64,000 nucleotides of DNA, from positions 124,001-188,000 of the forward strand of contig NZ_JNYJ01000030.1 of NCBI RefSeq assembly GCF_000716715.1, read 5' to 3'. The stretch comes from Dactylosporangium aurantiacum (GTDB taxonomy: Bacteria > Actinomycetota > Actinomycetes > Mycobacteriales > Micromonosporaceae). The position numbers and the translations under genes were made by a program. The notes below the pieces were generated by a model that saw only the letters and a program-made list of their open reading frames with translations, was not told the origin of the DNA and did no database searches. The stretch's first letter is position 1; each line of letters begins with the position of its first letter. Positions 17,701 to 25,777 of this stretch are shown piece by piece.

Positions 17701-18177
17701 CCGGCCCTGCCCCGGGCGGCCCTGCTGCGGCACCGGCGGATAGCCCTGCTGCGGGTGCGGCGCACCCTGGTAGCCGCCCTGCGGGGGCCGCCCGTGCTGA
17801 CCCGGCGGGACCGGAGGCGGCGGCTGGTAGCCCTGCGGCGGGCCTTGCGGCGGACCCTGCCTCGGCGGCTGCTGCGGGTGGCCGCCCTGCTGTCCCTGCG
17901 CCCACCGCGGCGGCGCACCGTGCGGCCGGCCGCGCTCGTCGACGGGCCCACCGGGCCCGCGACCGTCGCGGGGGTCGCCGCCGAACCGCCGGGGGTCGCC
18001 GTGCGGGCGGCGCGGGTCCTCGGCCCACGGCTCGCCGTGGTGGTCGGGGGCGCCGCGGCCCGGCGGGGCCTGCTCGTCACGTCGCTGCTCCGGCACCCTG
18101 GACCACGGCATGGTCGGCACGGCCGCCCAGGTGGGCGCGGCGGTTCCCGGCTCTTCCCCCGGGTACTCGTCGCTCAC
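14788..18177 (-). CDS. Giant low-complexity WG-repeat protein
   Basis: A 1129-residue protein in three parts. Residues 1 to about 620 are disordered and repeat-built, first Gly/Gln/Pro-rich, then tandem DDRRGYDD/DDRRGHDD units, then dozens of PVSSA units and Pro/Gln-rich sequence. A helical, TPR-like middle follows (about 690-880: ARLAHVLQWREEFEEADRLF, QHAGKCAYDQGRYMEACNHF). The C-terminal ~220 residues are WG repeats (RWGYIEPDG, RWIAIDKTN, HWGAVDSVG, RWGALDRRG). The GTG start follows a GAGGAG site. There is no signal peptide or membrane segment. WG repeats usually mediate protein contacts; the specific role is unknown. The antisense strand is also open because of the repeats, but I judge that a shadow. 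Confidence 0.82.
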   Translation of the reverse strand: MSDEYPGEEPGTAAPTWAAVPTMPWSRVPEQRRDEQAPPGRGAPDHHGEPWAEDPRRPHGDPRRFGGDPRDGRGPGGPVDERGRPHGAPPRWAQGQQGGHPQQPPRQGPPQGPPQGYQPPPPVPPGQHGRPPQGGYQGAPHPQQGYPPVPQQGRPGQGRHPQQGHDDRRGYDDRRGHDGGHDPRRGYDGPYDDRRRHDDPRGYDDRRGHDDRRGHDDRRGHDDARGFDDRRGRDGAFDERRGHDGDPRRGYDGPYDDRRRHDDPRGYDDRRGYDERRGHDGGYDDRRGYDDRRGHDGGRGYDGGYDDRRGYDGPPAGYGRPQQGRPRNPALDEPTDEVPRVRRGAAAAPSAGRATVYGAPPADAPMSAPPAGTTYGGQGRSTVYGAPAQQGPPPAQGRTYGAAAQGAPGPRTYGAPVQPVRDDRDLADRPVSSAPVSSAPVSSAPVSSAPVSSAPVSSAPQSPLPGHGWQDDPSNRPVSSAPVSAAPVSAAPVSSAPVSSAPVSVAPVSSVPVSAAPVSAVPPAHAQPPSHAQPPSHAQAPAQAQPPVPAQQPPVAGQPQPGQGAPQVPAEPVAVEGELPVVTVAPLSAPPLVTPDVPFNAFGPAGGGETGAAAVAVPEQQPEQEGAAAVQQTAMDAYRSAPLTGAGVDGLQATGYLPIVRPGAEGFPAELAALLPTSPAPAARSAPEETAGPDPEQVLAGYVWRFDPDTLREQIEGDEVQELTEIRDQLTGKLNGVADNPTRARLLSLRAVVSRILGDLPKAFADGKLALAHAEATGELRRIAIAQARLAHVLQWREEFEEADRLFTLANSSELPDRLRATMHQHAGKCAYDQGRYMEACNHFERALDLRKEEDPELIAQTELALDAVFRRVAEKGWGPYPRSREEILQIRKPPAPAFDEQTQRWGYIEPDGNFCIGPGYVDVQPFRDGVAWVQRQGSETWELIDDTGKLLIEPAAGYLGVGSFSDGVAWVSQDGTNRWIAIDKTNAVLISTGFDDVRPFRRGVAAVRRGEHWGAVDSVGRVVVSFQYDGFATALLDGRYIDGFSDEGLAVVSLDGRKGVVDRSGRVLVPPVHHTLMIHPVAFLFADDAQRWGALDRRGRTVIEATFPSRTGVTDEIDRLLADTRPVM
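16640..16890 (-). repeat. Coding tandem repeat (Pro-Val-Ser-Ser-Ala units)
   Basis: About 15-nt units encoding PVSSA-type pentapeptides, in two clusters separated by a short non-repeat stretch inside the WG-repeat gene. Unit boundaries vary between SSA, SAA, SVA and SAV. Confidence 0.85.
17260..17690 (-). repeat. Coding tandem repeat (Asp-Asp-Arg-Arg-Gly-Tyr/His units)
   Basis: About 24 nt per unit, encoding DDRRGYDD or DDRRGHDD variants, with blocks of several units themselves duplicated (for instance the DPRRGYDGPYDDRRRHDDPRG block appears twice). Confidence 0.85.
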
Positions 18178-18367
18178 AGCTTCGCTCTCCTCGCCCCACT
18201 CCGGCACCAATCATGCACCGGCGCCCGCCACGCGCCTACCCGGTGAAATCGTGGTCCGGTCGCGAAGGGAGGGTACGGCTTGGGAGCCGTCCAACGCCAC
18301 CGTCGGACGGGCCGCCGCCGCCGAATCGTTGTCGCCCGGAGGGCCCGGTCGTGCCGCCGACCGGCTC

Positions 18368-18991
18368 CTAGACGGAGGCGCCGATCTTGACCTGGGGTTT
18401 CGGGTTGCGGATGAAGCGGAACGAGATGGCGCGCATGATCGCGTAGAAGTACAGCCGGCCGAGCCGCTCGTTGGTCGAGGGGAAGCGCTGCTTGATGAGC
18501 CGCTTGATGGTCCGCGAGATGAGGAAGCTGTCGATCGCGGTCGCGACGGCCATGACGCCGAAGAGGGCGTTGGCCGCGAAGTAGATGCTCGGGTTCAGGT
18601 TGCGGTTGAAGCCGACGAGCATCACCAGGAACGTGGTGCCGAAGAAGAACGTGCCGATGGTGCGGCGCGAGTCGACGATGTCGCGCACGAGCCGCCGCTC
18701 GGGGCCCTTGTCGCGGGGCAGCAGGAAGCGCTCGTCGCCGTTGGCCATGCCCTCGCGCGCCTCGAGCCGCTCGGCCCGCTGCCGCTCCCGCATGCGCTTG
18801 GCGGCCTCCCGGCGGTTGGTCGCGGGCGGCTCGACGACCCGGCGGCCGGCCACGACGCGCTTCGGCGTGGTCTTGCCGAGCTCACGCTTGCTCAGGGTCT
18901 GGCGCTTACCGGAGCTGACCTCGGGCTGCGCCGGCTCCTCGGCCGGGGCCTCGGCTGGCTCTGCTGACTTGCGGGAAAACAACGACGGCAC
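18368..18991 (-). CDS. DUF3043 membrane protein
   Basis: A 207-residue protein matching the actinobacterial DUF3043 family. It has a charged N-terminal half with many Arg/Lys (RREAAKRMRERQRAERLEARE), then DERFLLPRDKGPERRLVRDIVDSRR, the family hallmark. Two transmembrane segments follow (about residues 112-130 and 137-155), then a basic C-terminal tail. The GTG has a TACCCT -10 box 7 nt upstream, so it is likely leaderless. It lies between the WG-repeat gene and murA on the same strand. The molecular function of the family is not known. Confidence 0.88.
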   Translation of the reverse strand: MPSLFSRKSAEPAEAPAEEPAQPEVSSGKRQTLSKRELGKTTPKRVVAGRRVVEPPATNRREAAKRMRERQRAERLEAREGMANGDERFLLPRDKGPERRLVRDIVDSRRTIGTFFFGTTFLVMLVGFNRNLNPSIYFAANALFGVMAVATAIDSFLISRTIKRLIKQRFPSTNERLGRLYFYAIMRAISFRFIRNPKPQVKIGASV

Positions 18992-18998
18992 GCCGTGA

Positions 18999-19004
18999 AG
19001 GGTA
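18999..19004 (-). promoter_or_regulatory. -10 box of the DUF3043 gene
   Basis: TACCCT on the minus strand, 7 nt from the GTG start, no ribosome-binding site. Fits leaderless transcription. Confidence 0.5.
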
Positions 19005-19070
19005 GCGGACGGTGCGCGAGCGGCCCAACGGTCCGTGCCGTTGCCGGGCCGCCCGCGTCACCGTGCGTCG

Positions 19071-20414
19071 TCAGCCGAGCTCGACGTGCGCGCCGAGGGC
19101 GTTGAGCTTGCCCTCGAAGTCCTCGTAGCCGCGCTGGATGAGCTTGACGCCGTACACCCGGGAGGTGCCCTCGGCGGCGAGCGCCGCGATCAGGTGGCTG
19201 AACCCGGCCCGCAGGTCGGGGATGACCAGGTCGGCGGCGTGCAGCTTGGACGGCCCGGCGATGACGGCCGAGTGCATGAAGTTGCGCCGGCCGAAGCGGC
19301 ACGGGGTGCCACCGAGGCACTCACGGTACGTCTGGATGGTGGCGCCCATCTGGTTGAGCGCGGCGGTGTAGCCCAGACGCCGCTCGTACACCGTCTCGTG
19401 CACGATCGACAGGCCGCGGGCCTGCGTGAGCGCCACGACCATCGGCTGCTGCCAGTCGGTCATGAAGCCCGGGTGCACGTCGGTCTCCATCGCCACGGCG
19501 TTGAGCTCGCCGCCCGGGTGCCAGAAGCGGATGCCGCCCTCGCCCGGGGTGTCGTCGATCTCGAACGCGCCGCCGACGGAGGTGAACAGGTTCAGGAACG
19601 TCATCATGTCGGCCTGCCGGGCACCGCGGACGAAGACGTCGCCGCGGGTGGCCAGGGCCGCCGCGCCCCAGCTGGCCGCCTCGATCCGGTCGGGGATCGG
19701 GCGGTGCGTGTAGCCGGTCAGCCGCGGCACGCCCTGGATCTCGATGACCCGGTCGGTGTGCACCTTGATGATCGCGCCCATCTTCTGCAGCACGCAGATG
19801 AGGTCGATGATCTCCGGCTCGACGGCGGCGTTGCGCAGCTCGGTGACGCCCTCGGCGCGCACCGCGGTGAGCAGGATCTGCTCGGTCGCGCCGACGCTCG
19901 GGTACGGCAGCTGCAGCTTCGCGCCGTGCAGCCCGTTGGGCGCGGTGATGTCCATGCCCTTCTCGGACTTCTCCACGACCGCGCCGAACTCGCGCAGCGC
20001 CTGGATGTGGAAGTCGATGGGGCGCCCGCCGATGTTGCAGCCGCCGAGGTCGGGGATGAACGCGTGGCCGAGGCGGTGCAGCAGCGGCCCGCAGAACAGG
20101 ATCGGGATGCGGCTGGAGCCGGCGTGCACGTTGATCTCGTCGACGTTGGCCGACTCGACGTCGGAGGTGTCGAAGTGCAGCTCGCCGTCGAGCGGGCCGC
20201 GGGTCACCTTGACGCCGTGCAGCTCGAGCAGGCCGGTGACCACCTCGACGTCGCGGATCGCCGGCACGTCGAACAGCCGGCTCGGGGTCTCGCCCAGCAC
20301 CGCCGCGACCATCGCCTTGGAGACGAGGTTCTTGGCACCGCGCACCCGAAGCTCGCCGTTGAGCGGCGCGCCGCCGTGCACGGTGAGGACGTCACCGGCG
20401 TCGTAGTTGGTCAC
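19071..20414 (-). CDS. murA: UDP-N-acetylglucosamine 1-carboxyvinyltransferase MurA
   Basis: A 447-residue cytosolic enzyme that adds enolpyruvate from PEP to UDP-GlcNAc, the first committed step of peptidoglycan synthesis. The EPSP-synthase-like fold is clear (VRGAKNLVSKAMVAAVL at the start), and the active-site loop PDLGGCNIGGRPIDFH retains the Cys that fosfomycin alkylates. Mycobacteria have Asp there, so this enzyme is predicted to be of the fosfomycin-sensitive type. The GTG start has a strong AGGAGGG site upstream, which rules out the longer upstream frame. Confidence 0.93.
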   Translation of the reverse strand: MTNYDAGDVLTVHGGAPLNGELRVRGAKNLVSKAMVAAVLGETPSRLFDVPAIRDVEVVTGLLELHGVKVTRGPLDGELHFDTSDVESANVDEINVHAGSSRIPILFCGPLLHRLGHAFIPDLGGCNIGGRPIDFHIQALREFGAVVEKSEKGMDITAPNGLHGAKLQLPYPSVGATEQILLTAVRAEGVTELRNAAVEPEIIDLICVLQKMGAIIKVHTDRVIEIQGVPRLTGYTHRPIPDRIEAASWGAAALATRGDVFVRGARQADMMTFLNLFTSVGGAFEIDDTPGEGGIRFWHPGGELNAVAMETDVHPGFMTDWQQPMVVALTQARGLSIVHETVYERRLGYTAALNQMGATIQTYRECLGGTPCRFGRRNFMHSAVIAGPSKLHAADLVIPDLRAGFSHLIAALAAEGTSRVYGVKLIQRGYEDFEGKLNALGAHVELG

Positions 20415-20560
20415 GGAAAACCCTCCTGCAGGCAGGAATTGAAGAGGAGACGTGCTGACGGAGCGTGAACCCGCGCAGCAGCATAACCACATCTACGGCA
20501 TGCGAGCGCCGAGCGCACGTCCGGCATGGCACGAAGACGTGACTCCGACAGCGATCATCC

Positions 20561-20586
20561 CTCCGTCACCACAGAGGGTGACGGAG
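20561..20586 (-). terminator. Hairpin after nadA
   Basis: 10-bp perfect stem CTCCGTCACC/GGTGACGGAG with a 6-nt loop, about 10 nt beyond the nadA stop on the minus strand. Confidence 0.65.
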
Positions 20587-20595
20587 CGGTGCGCG

Positions 20596-21759
20596 TTACG
20601 GCAGGGCCAGCATCCGGTCGAGCGCGACCCGGGCGTAGTGCGCGGTGTCGGCGTCGACGGTGATCTCGTTCGGCACGCGGCCGGCGACGAGCTCCTCCAG
20701 TGCCCACACGAGGTGGGGAAGGTCGATCCGGTTCATCGTCGAGCAGTAGCAGACGTTGCGGTCCAGGAACATGATCTGCTTGTCCGGGTGCGCCAGCGCG
20801 AGGCGGCGGACCAGGTTGAGCTCCGTGCCGACCGCCCACGCCGAGCCGGCCGGCGCCGCCTCGATCATCTTGATGATGTACTCGGTGGAGCCGACGTGGT
20901 CGGCGGCGGTGACCACCTCGTGCCGGCACTCCGGGTGGACCAGCACGTTGACCCCGGGCACCCGCGCGCGCACGTCCTCGACGCTGGCCAGGGTGAACCG
21001 GCCGTGCACCGAGCAGTGCCCGCGCCACAGGATCATCTTCGCGTCGCGCAGCTGCTGGTCGGTCAGCCCGCCGCCGGGCTTGTGCGGGTCGTACAGCACG
21101 CAGTCGTCCAGGCTCATGCCCATCTTCAGCACGGCGGTGTTGCGGCCCAGGTGCTGGTCGGGCAGGAAGAACACCTTCGAGCCACGCTCGAACGACCAGC
21201 GCAGGGCCGTCTCGGCGTTGGAGGAGGTGCACACCACGCCGTCGTTGCGCCCGACGAAGCCCTTGATGTCGGCGGTGGAGTTCATGTACGTCACGGGCAC
21301 CACGTCCCCGGCGATGCCGAGGGCGGCGAAGTGCTCCCACGCCTTCTCGACCTGCACGAGCGCGGCCATGTCGGCCATGGAGCAGCCGGCGGCCAGGTCC
21401 GGCAGCACGACCCGCTGCGTGTCGGAGGTCAGGATGTCGGCGCTCTCGGCCATGAAGTGCACGCCGCAGAACACGATGTACTCCGCGTCGGGCCGGGCGG
21501 CGGCCTCACGGGCCAGCTTGAACGAGTCGCCGGTCACGTCGGCGAACTGGATCACCTCGTCGCGCTGGTAGTGGTGGCCGAGCACGAACACGCGGTCGCC
21601 GAGGGCGGCCTTGGCGCGCTTCGCCCGCTCGACGAGGTCCGGGTCGCTCGGGGCGGGCAGGTCGCCGGGACACTCGACACCCTTCTCGGTGTCGGGATCG
21701 GCGCCGCGGCCCAGCAGCAGCAGTGCGGTGGCGGTTGACGACGGTTCAGCCCAGGTCAC
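20596..21759 (-). CDS. nadA: Quinolinate synthase NadA
   Basis: A 387-residue 4Fe-4S enzyme condensing iminoaspartate with dihydroxyacetone phosphate to quinolinate for NAD synthesis. GHHYQRDEVIQFAD near the N-terminus is the family signature. The three cluster cysteines are in VFCGVHFMAES, RGHCSVHGRF and HPECRHEV, which is the three-Cys NadA pattern. The length is typical of the actinobacterial form with an N-terminal extension of about 45 residues. nadB and nadC are not beside it in the window. The start is a GTG with GAAGG close upstream. Confidence 0.94.
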   Translation of the reverse strand: MTWAEPSSTATALLLLGRGADPDTEKGVECPGDLPAPSDPDLVERAKRAKAALGDRVFVLGHHYQRDEVIQFADVTGDSFKLAREAAARPDAEYIVFCGVHFMAESADILTSDTQRVVLPDLAAGCSMADMAALVQVEKAWEHFAALGIAGDVVPVTYMNSTADIKGFVGRNDGVVCTSSNAETALRWSFERGSKVFFLPDQHLGRNTAVLKMGMSLDDCVLYDPHKPGGGLTDQQLRDAKMILWRGHCSVHGRFTLASVEDVRARVPGVNVLVHPECRHEVVTAADHVGSTEYIIKMIEAAPAGSAWAVGTELNLVRRLALAHPDKQIMFLDRNVCYCSTMNRIDLPHLVWALEELVAGRVPNEITVDADTAHYARVALDRMLALP

Positions 21760-21824
21760 CCTTCGATCGTCCCACGCGTGCGGTACCGCGGAACTGTGAC
21801 CTACGAGACGTGCACAATGTCCGG

Positions 21825-22943
21825 ATGCGCGTGCTGGTGTGCCCGGACAAGTTCGCCGGGACGATCTCGGCGGTGGCCGCCGCGGAGGCGTTCGCCGCCG
21901 GCTGGCACCAGGTCAAACCCGGCGACGAGCTGGTCCTGCGCCCGCTGTCCGACGGCGGTCCCGGATTCGCCGCGGTCCTGGCGGCGGCGCTGCCGCACGC
22001 GCGGGTGCTGACCGTGCCGACGACCGGGCCGCTGGGCCGCCCGGCCGAGGGCCACGTGGTGCTCGACGGCGACGTCGCGTACGTGGAGAGCGCCGAGGCG
22101 TGCGGGCTGCACCTGCTCGCCGAGGCCGAACGTGACCCGAAGCACACCACGACGTTCGGGCTCGGCACCCTGCTGCTCGCCGCGGTCGAGGCGGGCGCGA
22201 CGACGCTCGTCGTGGGGCTCGGCGGCAGCGGCACCAACGACGGCGGTGCCGGGCTGCTCGCCGCCCTCGGTGCCGCGCCGCTGGCCGGGTCCGGGTACGC
22301 GCTGCCGTACGGCGGCGCCGCGTTGATCGACTGTGTCGCGCTGGGGGGCGTACCGAGGCTGCGGGGAGCGACCCTGATCGCCGCCACCGACGTGGACAGT
22401 CCCCTGCTCGGGCTGCGCGGCGCGAGCGCCGTCTACGGCCCGCAGAAGGGCGCGACCAGGGAAGACGTGTTCCAGCTCGACGCCGCGCTGACCCGGTTCG
22501 CCGGGGTGCTGCAGGCGCTGCCGGGGGCGCCCGCGGGGCTGGCGGACCTGCCGGGCGCGGGCGCCGCCGGCGGGCTCGGCGCGGCCCTGCTCGCCCTCGG
22601 CGCCCGCGTCGAGTCCGGCATCGGGCTGGTCCGCCGGCTGACCCGCCTGGACGCCGAGCTGGAGGAGGTGTCGCTGGTCGTGACCGGCGAGGGCGCCTTC
22701 GACGAGCAGTCCCTGCGGGGGAAGGTCGTGGCCGGTGTGGCGAACGCCGCACGTGACCTCGGCGTGCCCTGTGTGGTCGTCGCCGGGCGCGTCGACGCGG
22801 GCCGCCGGGAGGCCGCCAGCATCGGCGTCACGGAGGCGCACGCGCTGGTCCAGCACTTCGGCAGCGTCGCCGAGGCGCTCGCCCGGCCCGCCGACGGCCT
22901 GCGTGAACTCGGCGAACGGCTGGCTCGCCAGTGGAGCCGCTAG
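21825..22943 (+). CDS. Glycerate kinase (GarK/GlxK family)
   Basis: A 372-residue kinase of the two-domain glycerate kinase family, phosphorylating D-glycerate for entry into lower glycolysis. It opens with VLVCPDKFAGTISA (family CPDSFKG-like motif) and has LRPLSDGGPGF, VVGLGGSGTNDGG (ATP-site Gly-rich stretch), GPQKGA and VTGEGAFDEQSLRGK, all in the expected order. The ATG at 21825 was chosen because the conserved strand begins there. CACAAT lies 6 nt upstream, a possible weak leaderless -10. From memory the order glycerate kinase, Fe-S protein, adenosine kinase also occurs in mycobacteria. Confidence 0.88.
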   Translation: MRVLVCPDKFAGTISAVAAAEAFAAGWHQVKPGDELVLRPLSDGGPGFAAVLAAALPHARVLTVPTTGPLGRPAEGHVVLDGDVAYVESAEACGLHLLAEAERDPKHTTTFGLGTLLLAAVEAGATTLVVGLGGSGTNDGGAGLLAALGAAPLAGSGYALPYGGAALIDCVALGGVPRLRGATLIAATDVDSPLLGLRGASAVYGPQKGATREDVFQLDAALTRFAGVLQALPGAPAGLADLPGAGAAGGLGAALLALGARVESGIGLVRRLTRLDAELEEVSLVVTGEGAFDEQSLRGKVVAGVANAARDLGVPCVVVAGRVDAGRREAASIGVTEAHALVQHFGSVAEALARPADGLRELGERLARQWSR

Positions 22944-23037
22944 CACGAAAGCGTGTCACTATGGGAGGGAATGCCATCGGCGGTCACCGTGTTGACCTCA
23001 GATGGAACTGTAGACATCACCGCAGGGAGCCTTGATC

Positions 23038-23406
23038 GTGACCGCTTCGAAGTTTGCCGAGCCTGTTCAGACGGACAACCCGGCCGGCATCGGCCTCACC
23101 GAGGATGCCGCGCTCAAGGTGAAGGGCCTGCTCGAGCAGGAGGGCCGGGACGACCTGCGGCTCCGCGTCGCGGTCCAGCCCGGCGGCTGCTCCGGCCTGC
23201 GGTACCAGCTCTTCTTCGACGAGCGTTCGCTCGACGGGGACAAGGTCAGCACCTACGACGGCTTCGAGGTCGTCGTGGACCGCATGAGCGTGCCGTACCT
23301 GACCGGCGCGACGATCGACTTCGCGGACCGGATCGACGCGCAGGGCTTCACCATCGACAACCCCAACGCCCAGGGCTCCTGCGCCTGCGGCGACTCGTTC
23401 CACTAG
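23038..23406 (+). CDS. erpA: ErpA/HesB-type iron-sulfur cluster insertion protein
   Basis: A 122-residue A-type carrier that delivers Fe-S clusters to target enzymes. The three cluster-ligand cysteines are conserved: Cys51 in GGCSGLRY, and Cys115 and Cys117 in GSCACGDSF at the C-terminus. The GTG at 23038 is preferred over the TTG two codons earlier because GGGAG lies 8 nt before it. A strong terminator follows. NadA upstream is a likely Fe-S client by context, though this is an inference. Confidence 0.92.
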   Translation: MTASKFAEPVQTDNPAGIGLTEDAALKVKGLLEQEGRDDLRLRVAVQPGGCSGLRYQLFFDERSLDGDKVSTYDGFEVVVDRMSVPYLTGATIDFADRIDAQGFTIDNPNAQGSCACGDSFH

Positions 23407-23422
23407 GCGGCGCCTCCTTGCC

Positions 23423-23454
23423 GAAGCCGCCCTCCGTCCGCGGAGGGCGGCTTC
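23423..23454 (+). terminator. Strong hairpin after erpA
   Basis: Perfect 14-bp stem (GAAGCCGCCCTCCG and its complement) with a 4-nt loop, 16 nt after the erpA stop. Confidence 0.8.
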
Positions 23455-23501
23455 GTGCTGATCAAGGCAGGTGCGGCGGCGAGGCCTCCAGCGCGACTTG
23501 A

Positions 23502-24536
<1,035 letters not shown>

Positions 24537-24567
24537 ACCTTCCCTATCGGTCTAGTAGGGACGGGCG

Positions 24568-24573
24568 TACAGT
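24568..24573 (+). promoter_or_regulatory. -10 box of the thioredoxin-like gene
   Basis: TACAGT, 7 nt before the GTG start, no ribosome-binding site. Fits leaderless transcription of the thioredoxin-DUF4395 pair. Confidence 0.5.
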
Positions 24574-24580
24574 TGCCGCT

Positions 24581-24991
24581 GTGACGATCGTGGTCCTGGC
24601 GCTGCTCGCCCTCGCGACCGTGGCCGGGCTCGTGTACCGGGCCCGCTACGGCCGCCTCCGCGCGGCCGGGGGTGACCTGCCGGCGGGCCTGCTCACCCCG
24701 GCCCGCGACACGGTCACCCTGCTGCACTTCTCCTCCGCCACGTGCGCGCCGTGCCGGCAGGTCCGGGCCGTCTGCGCCGACCTGGCCAGGGAGTTCGCCG
24801 GCACCCGCGACGCCGTGCGGCACGTCGAGCTGGACGCCGAGGAGCACCTCGACGCCGTCCGCGACCTCGGCATCTGGCGCCTGCCGACCCTGCTGGTCGT
24901 CGACCGCCACGGCACCATCGCCCGGCGCACCGTCGGCGTCCCCGACCGCGCCTCCCTGCGCGCCACCGTGACGGAGGTGCTCGCGGCATGA
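24581..24991 (+). CDS. Membrane-anchored thioredoxin-like protein
   Basis: A 136-residue protein with one N-terminal transmembrane segment (about residues 2-20) and a thioredoxin fold. The redox motif is Cys55-Ala-Pro-Cys58, and the cis-Pro loop is in IWRLPTLLVVD. The anchor suggests it works at the membrane, most likely facing outward, though orientation is not certain. Its stop overlaps an ATG (ATGA), linking it by translational coupling to the short frame and DUF4395 gene that follow. Its partner is unknown; DUF4395 and the nearby TusA-like gene suggest thiol or sulfur relay. Confidence 0.85.
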   Translation: MTIVVLALLALATVAGLVYRARYGRLRAAGGDLPAGLLTPARDTVTLLHFSSATCAPCRQVRAVCADLAREFAGTRDAVRHVELDAEEHLDAVRDLGIWRLPTLLVVDRHGTIARRTVGVPDRASLRATVTEVLAA

Positions 24992-25080
24992 GCGGTCCGC
25001 AGCGCAGCGGAGGACTGCGAATCGGCAGCTCAGGGTGGAGCTCAGGCTGGCGCCGGAGCGTAGCGGAGGTGACGGCATGA
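24988..25080 (+). other. 30-codon open frame duplicating the DUF4395 start region
   Basis: Starts with an ATG overlapping the thioredoxin stop and ends with a TGA overlapping another ATG at 25077. Its first nine codons (MSGPQRSGG) repeat the start of the longer DUF4395 frame, and a GGAGGTGACGGCATGAGC block occurs both at its end and 33 nt later. It may be a real coupling peptide or a by-product of a short duplication. I do not call it a gene with confidence. Confidence 0.4.
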
Positions 25081-25109
25081 GCGGTCCGCAGCGGAGCGGA
25101 GGTGACGGC

Positions 25110-25517
25110 ATGAGCCTTGACCCGCGCGGGCCCCGGTTCTCGGCCGCCCTCACCACCATCGTCTTCGTCGCCGTCCTGCTCACCGGCAGCGGCTGGCTCG
25201 CCCTGGCCCAGGCAGTGATCTTCGCCATCGGCGCGTACGACCCGCGGCTCACCCCGTACGGCCTGCTCTACCGCTTCCTGGTGGCCCCCCGCCTCGGCCC
25301 GCCCACCGACCGTGAGGACGCGGCCCCGGTCCGCTTCGCCCAGGCGGTCGGTCTGGTGTTCACCCTGGTCACCGTCGTGGGCTACCTGGCAGGAAGCCCG
25401 GTCCTGGGTGTGGTGGGCGCGTCGTTCGCCCTGGTGGCGGCCTTCCTGAACGCCGTCTTCGGCCTCTGCCTCGGCTGCGAGGCGTACCTGCTGATCAGGA
25501 GGCTGCGGGCCGCGTAG
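25110..25517 (+). CDS. DUF4395 membrane protein
   Basis: A 135-residue membrane protein of the DUF4395 family, with about four hydrophobic segments (around residues 10-35, 40-55, 80-100 and 105-125). The conserved FDPR-like motif appears as AYDPRLTPYGLLYR, and the conserved Cys motif as GLCLGCEAYLL. Three in-frame or coupled starts exist; I chose the ATG at 25110, which has GGAGGTGAC just before it, but the ATG at 25077 (11 codons longer) is also possible. It is coupled to the thioredoxin-like gene. The CLGC pair in a membrane helix next to a thioredoxin suggests thiol exchange; the function is not established. Confidence 0.8.
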   Translation: MSLDPRGPRFSAALTTIVFVAVLLTGSGWLALAQAVIFAIGAYDPRLTPYGLLYRFLVAPRLGPPTDREDAAPVRFAQAVGLVFTLVTVVGYLAGSPVLGVVGASFALVAAFLNAVFGLCLGCEAYLLIRRLRAA

Positions 25518-25530
25518 CGCCCGTCTCCGG

Positions 25531-25746
25531 TCAGCGGAGCTCGACGGTGTGCCGGTCGGCCTCGGTGGCGACGAAGGTGTGGCCGCGCATCCTGCACCAG
25601 GCCGGGATGTCGACCGCGGCCGCCGGGTCGTCGGCGAGCACCTCGATGCGGGTGCCCGCGGGCTGACCGGCGGCCAGCTTGGCCAGCATGATGACCGGCA
25701 GCGGGCAGCGCTTGCCGAGGGCCTGCACGACCAGGGGCTCGCTCAC
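25531..25746 (-). CDS. TusA-family sulfur carrier-like protein
   Basis: A 71-residue protein of the TusA/SirA/YeeD family. The sulfur-carrying Cys14 lies in KRCPLPVIMLAK, the family signature, and the C-terminal ends HTFVATEADRHTVELR. TusA proteins accept persulfide sulfur from a cysteine desulfurase and pass it to tRNA thiolation or other sulfur pathways. The gene encoding a cysteine desulfurase-like protein lies 31 nt upstream on the same strand, a natural donor. The GTG start has GGAG very close to it, so translation may be leaderless or weakly initiated. Confidence 0.88.
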   Translation of the reverse strand: MSEPLVVQALGKRCPLPVIMLAKLAAGQPAGTRIEVLADDPAAAVDIPAWCRMRGHTFVATEADRHTVELR

Positions 25747-25777
25747 CGCTCCAGTATCTGCCCGCCGGCCCGCGGGC

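Noticed and set aside
16518..18371. Plus-strand open frame of about 600 codons opposite the WG-repeat gene
   Set aside because: It exists because the repeats have no stop on either strand. Its translation is an Arg/Pro-rich repeat with no start signal, whereas the minus frame has a ribosome-binding site and a recognisable C-terminus.
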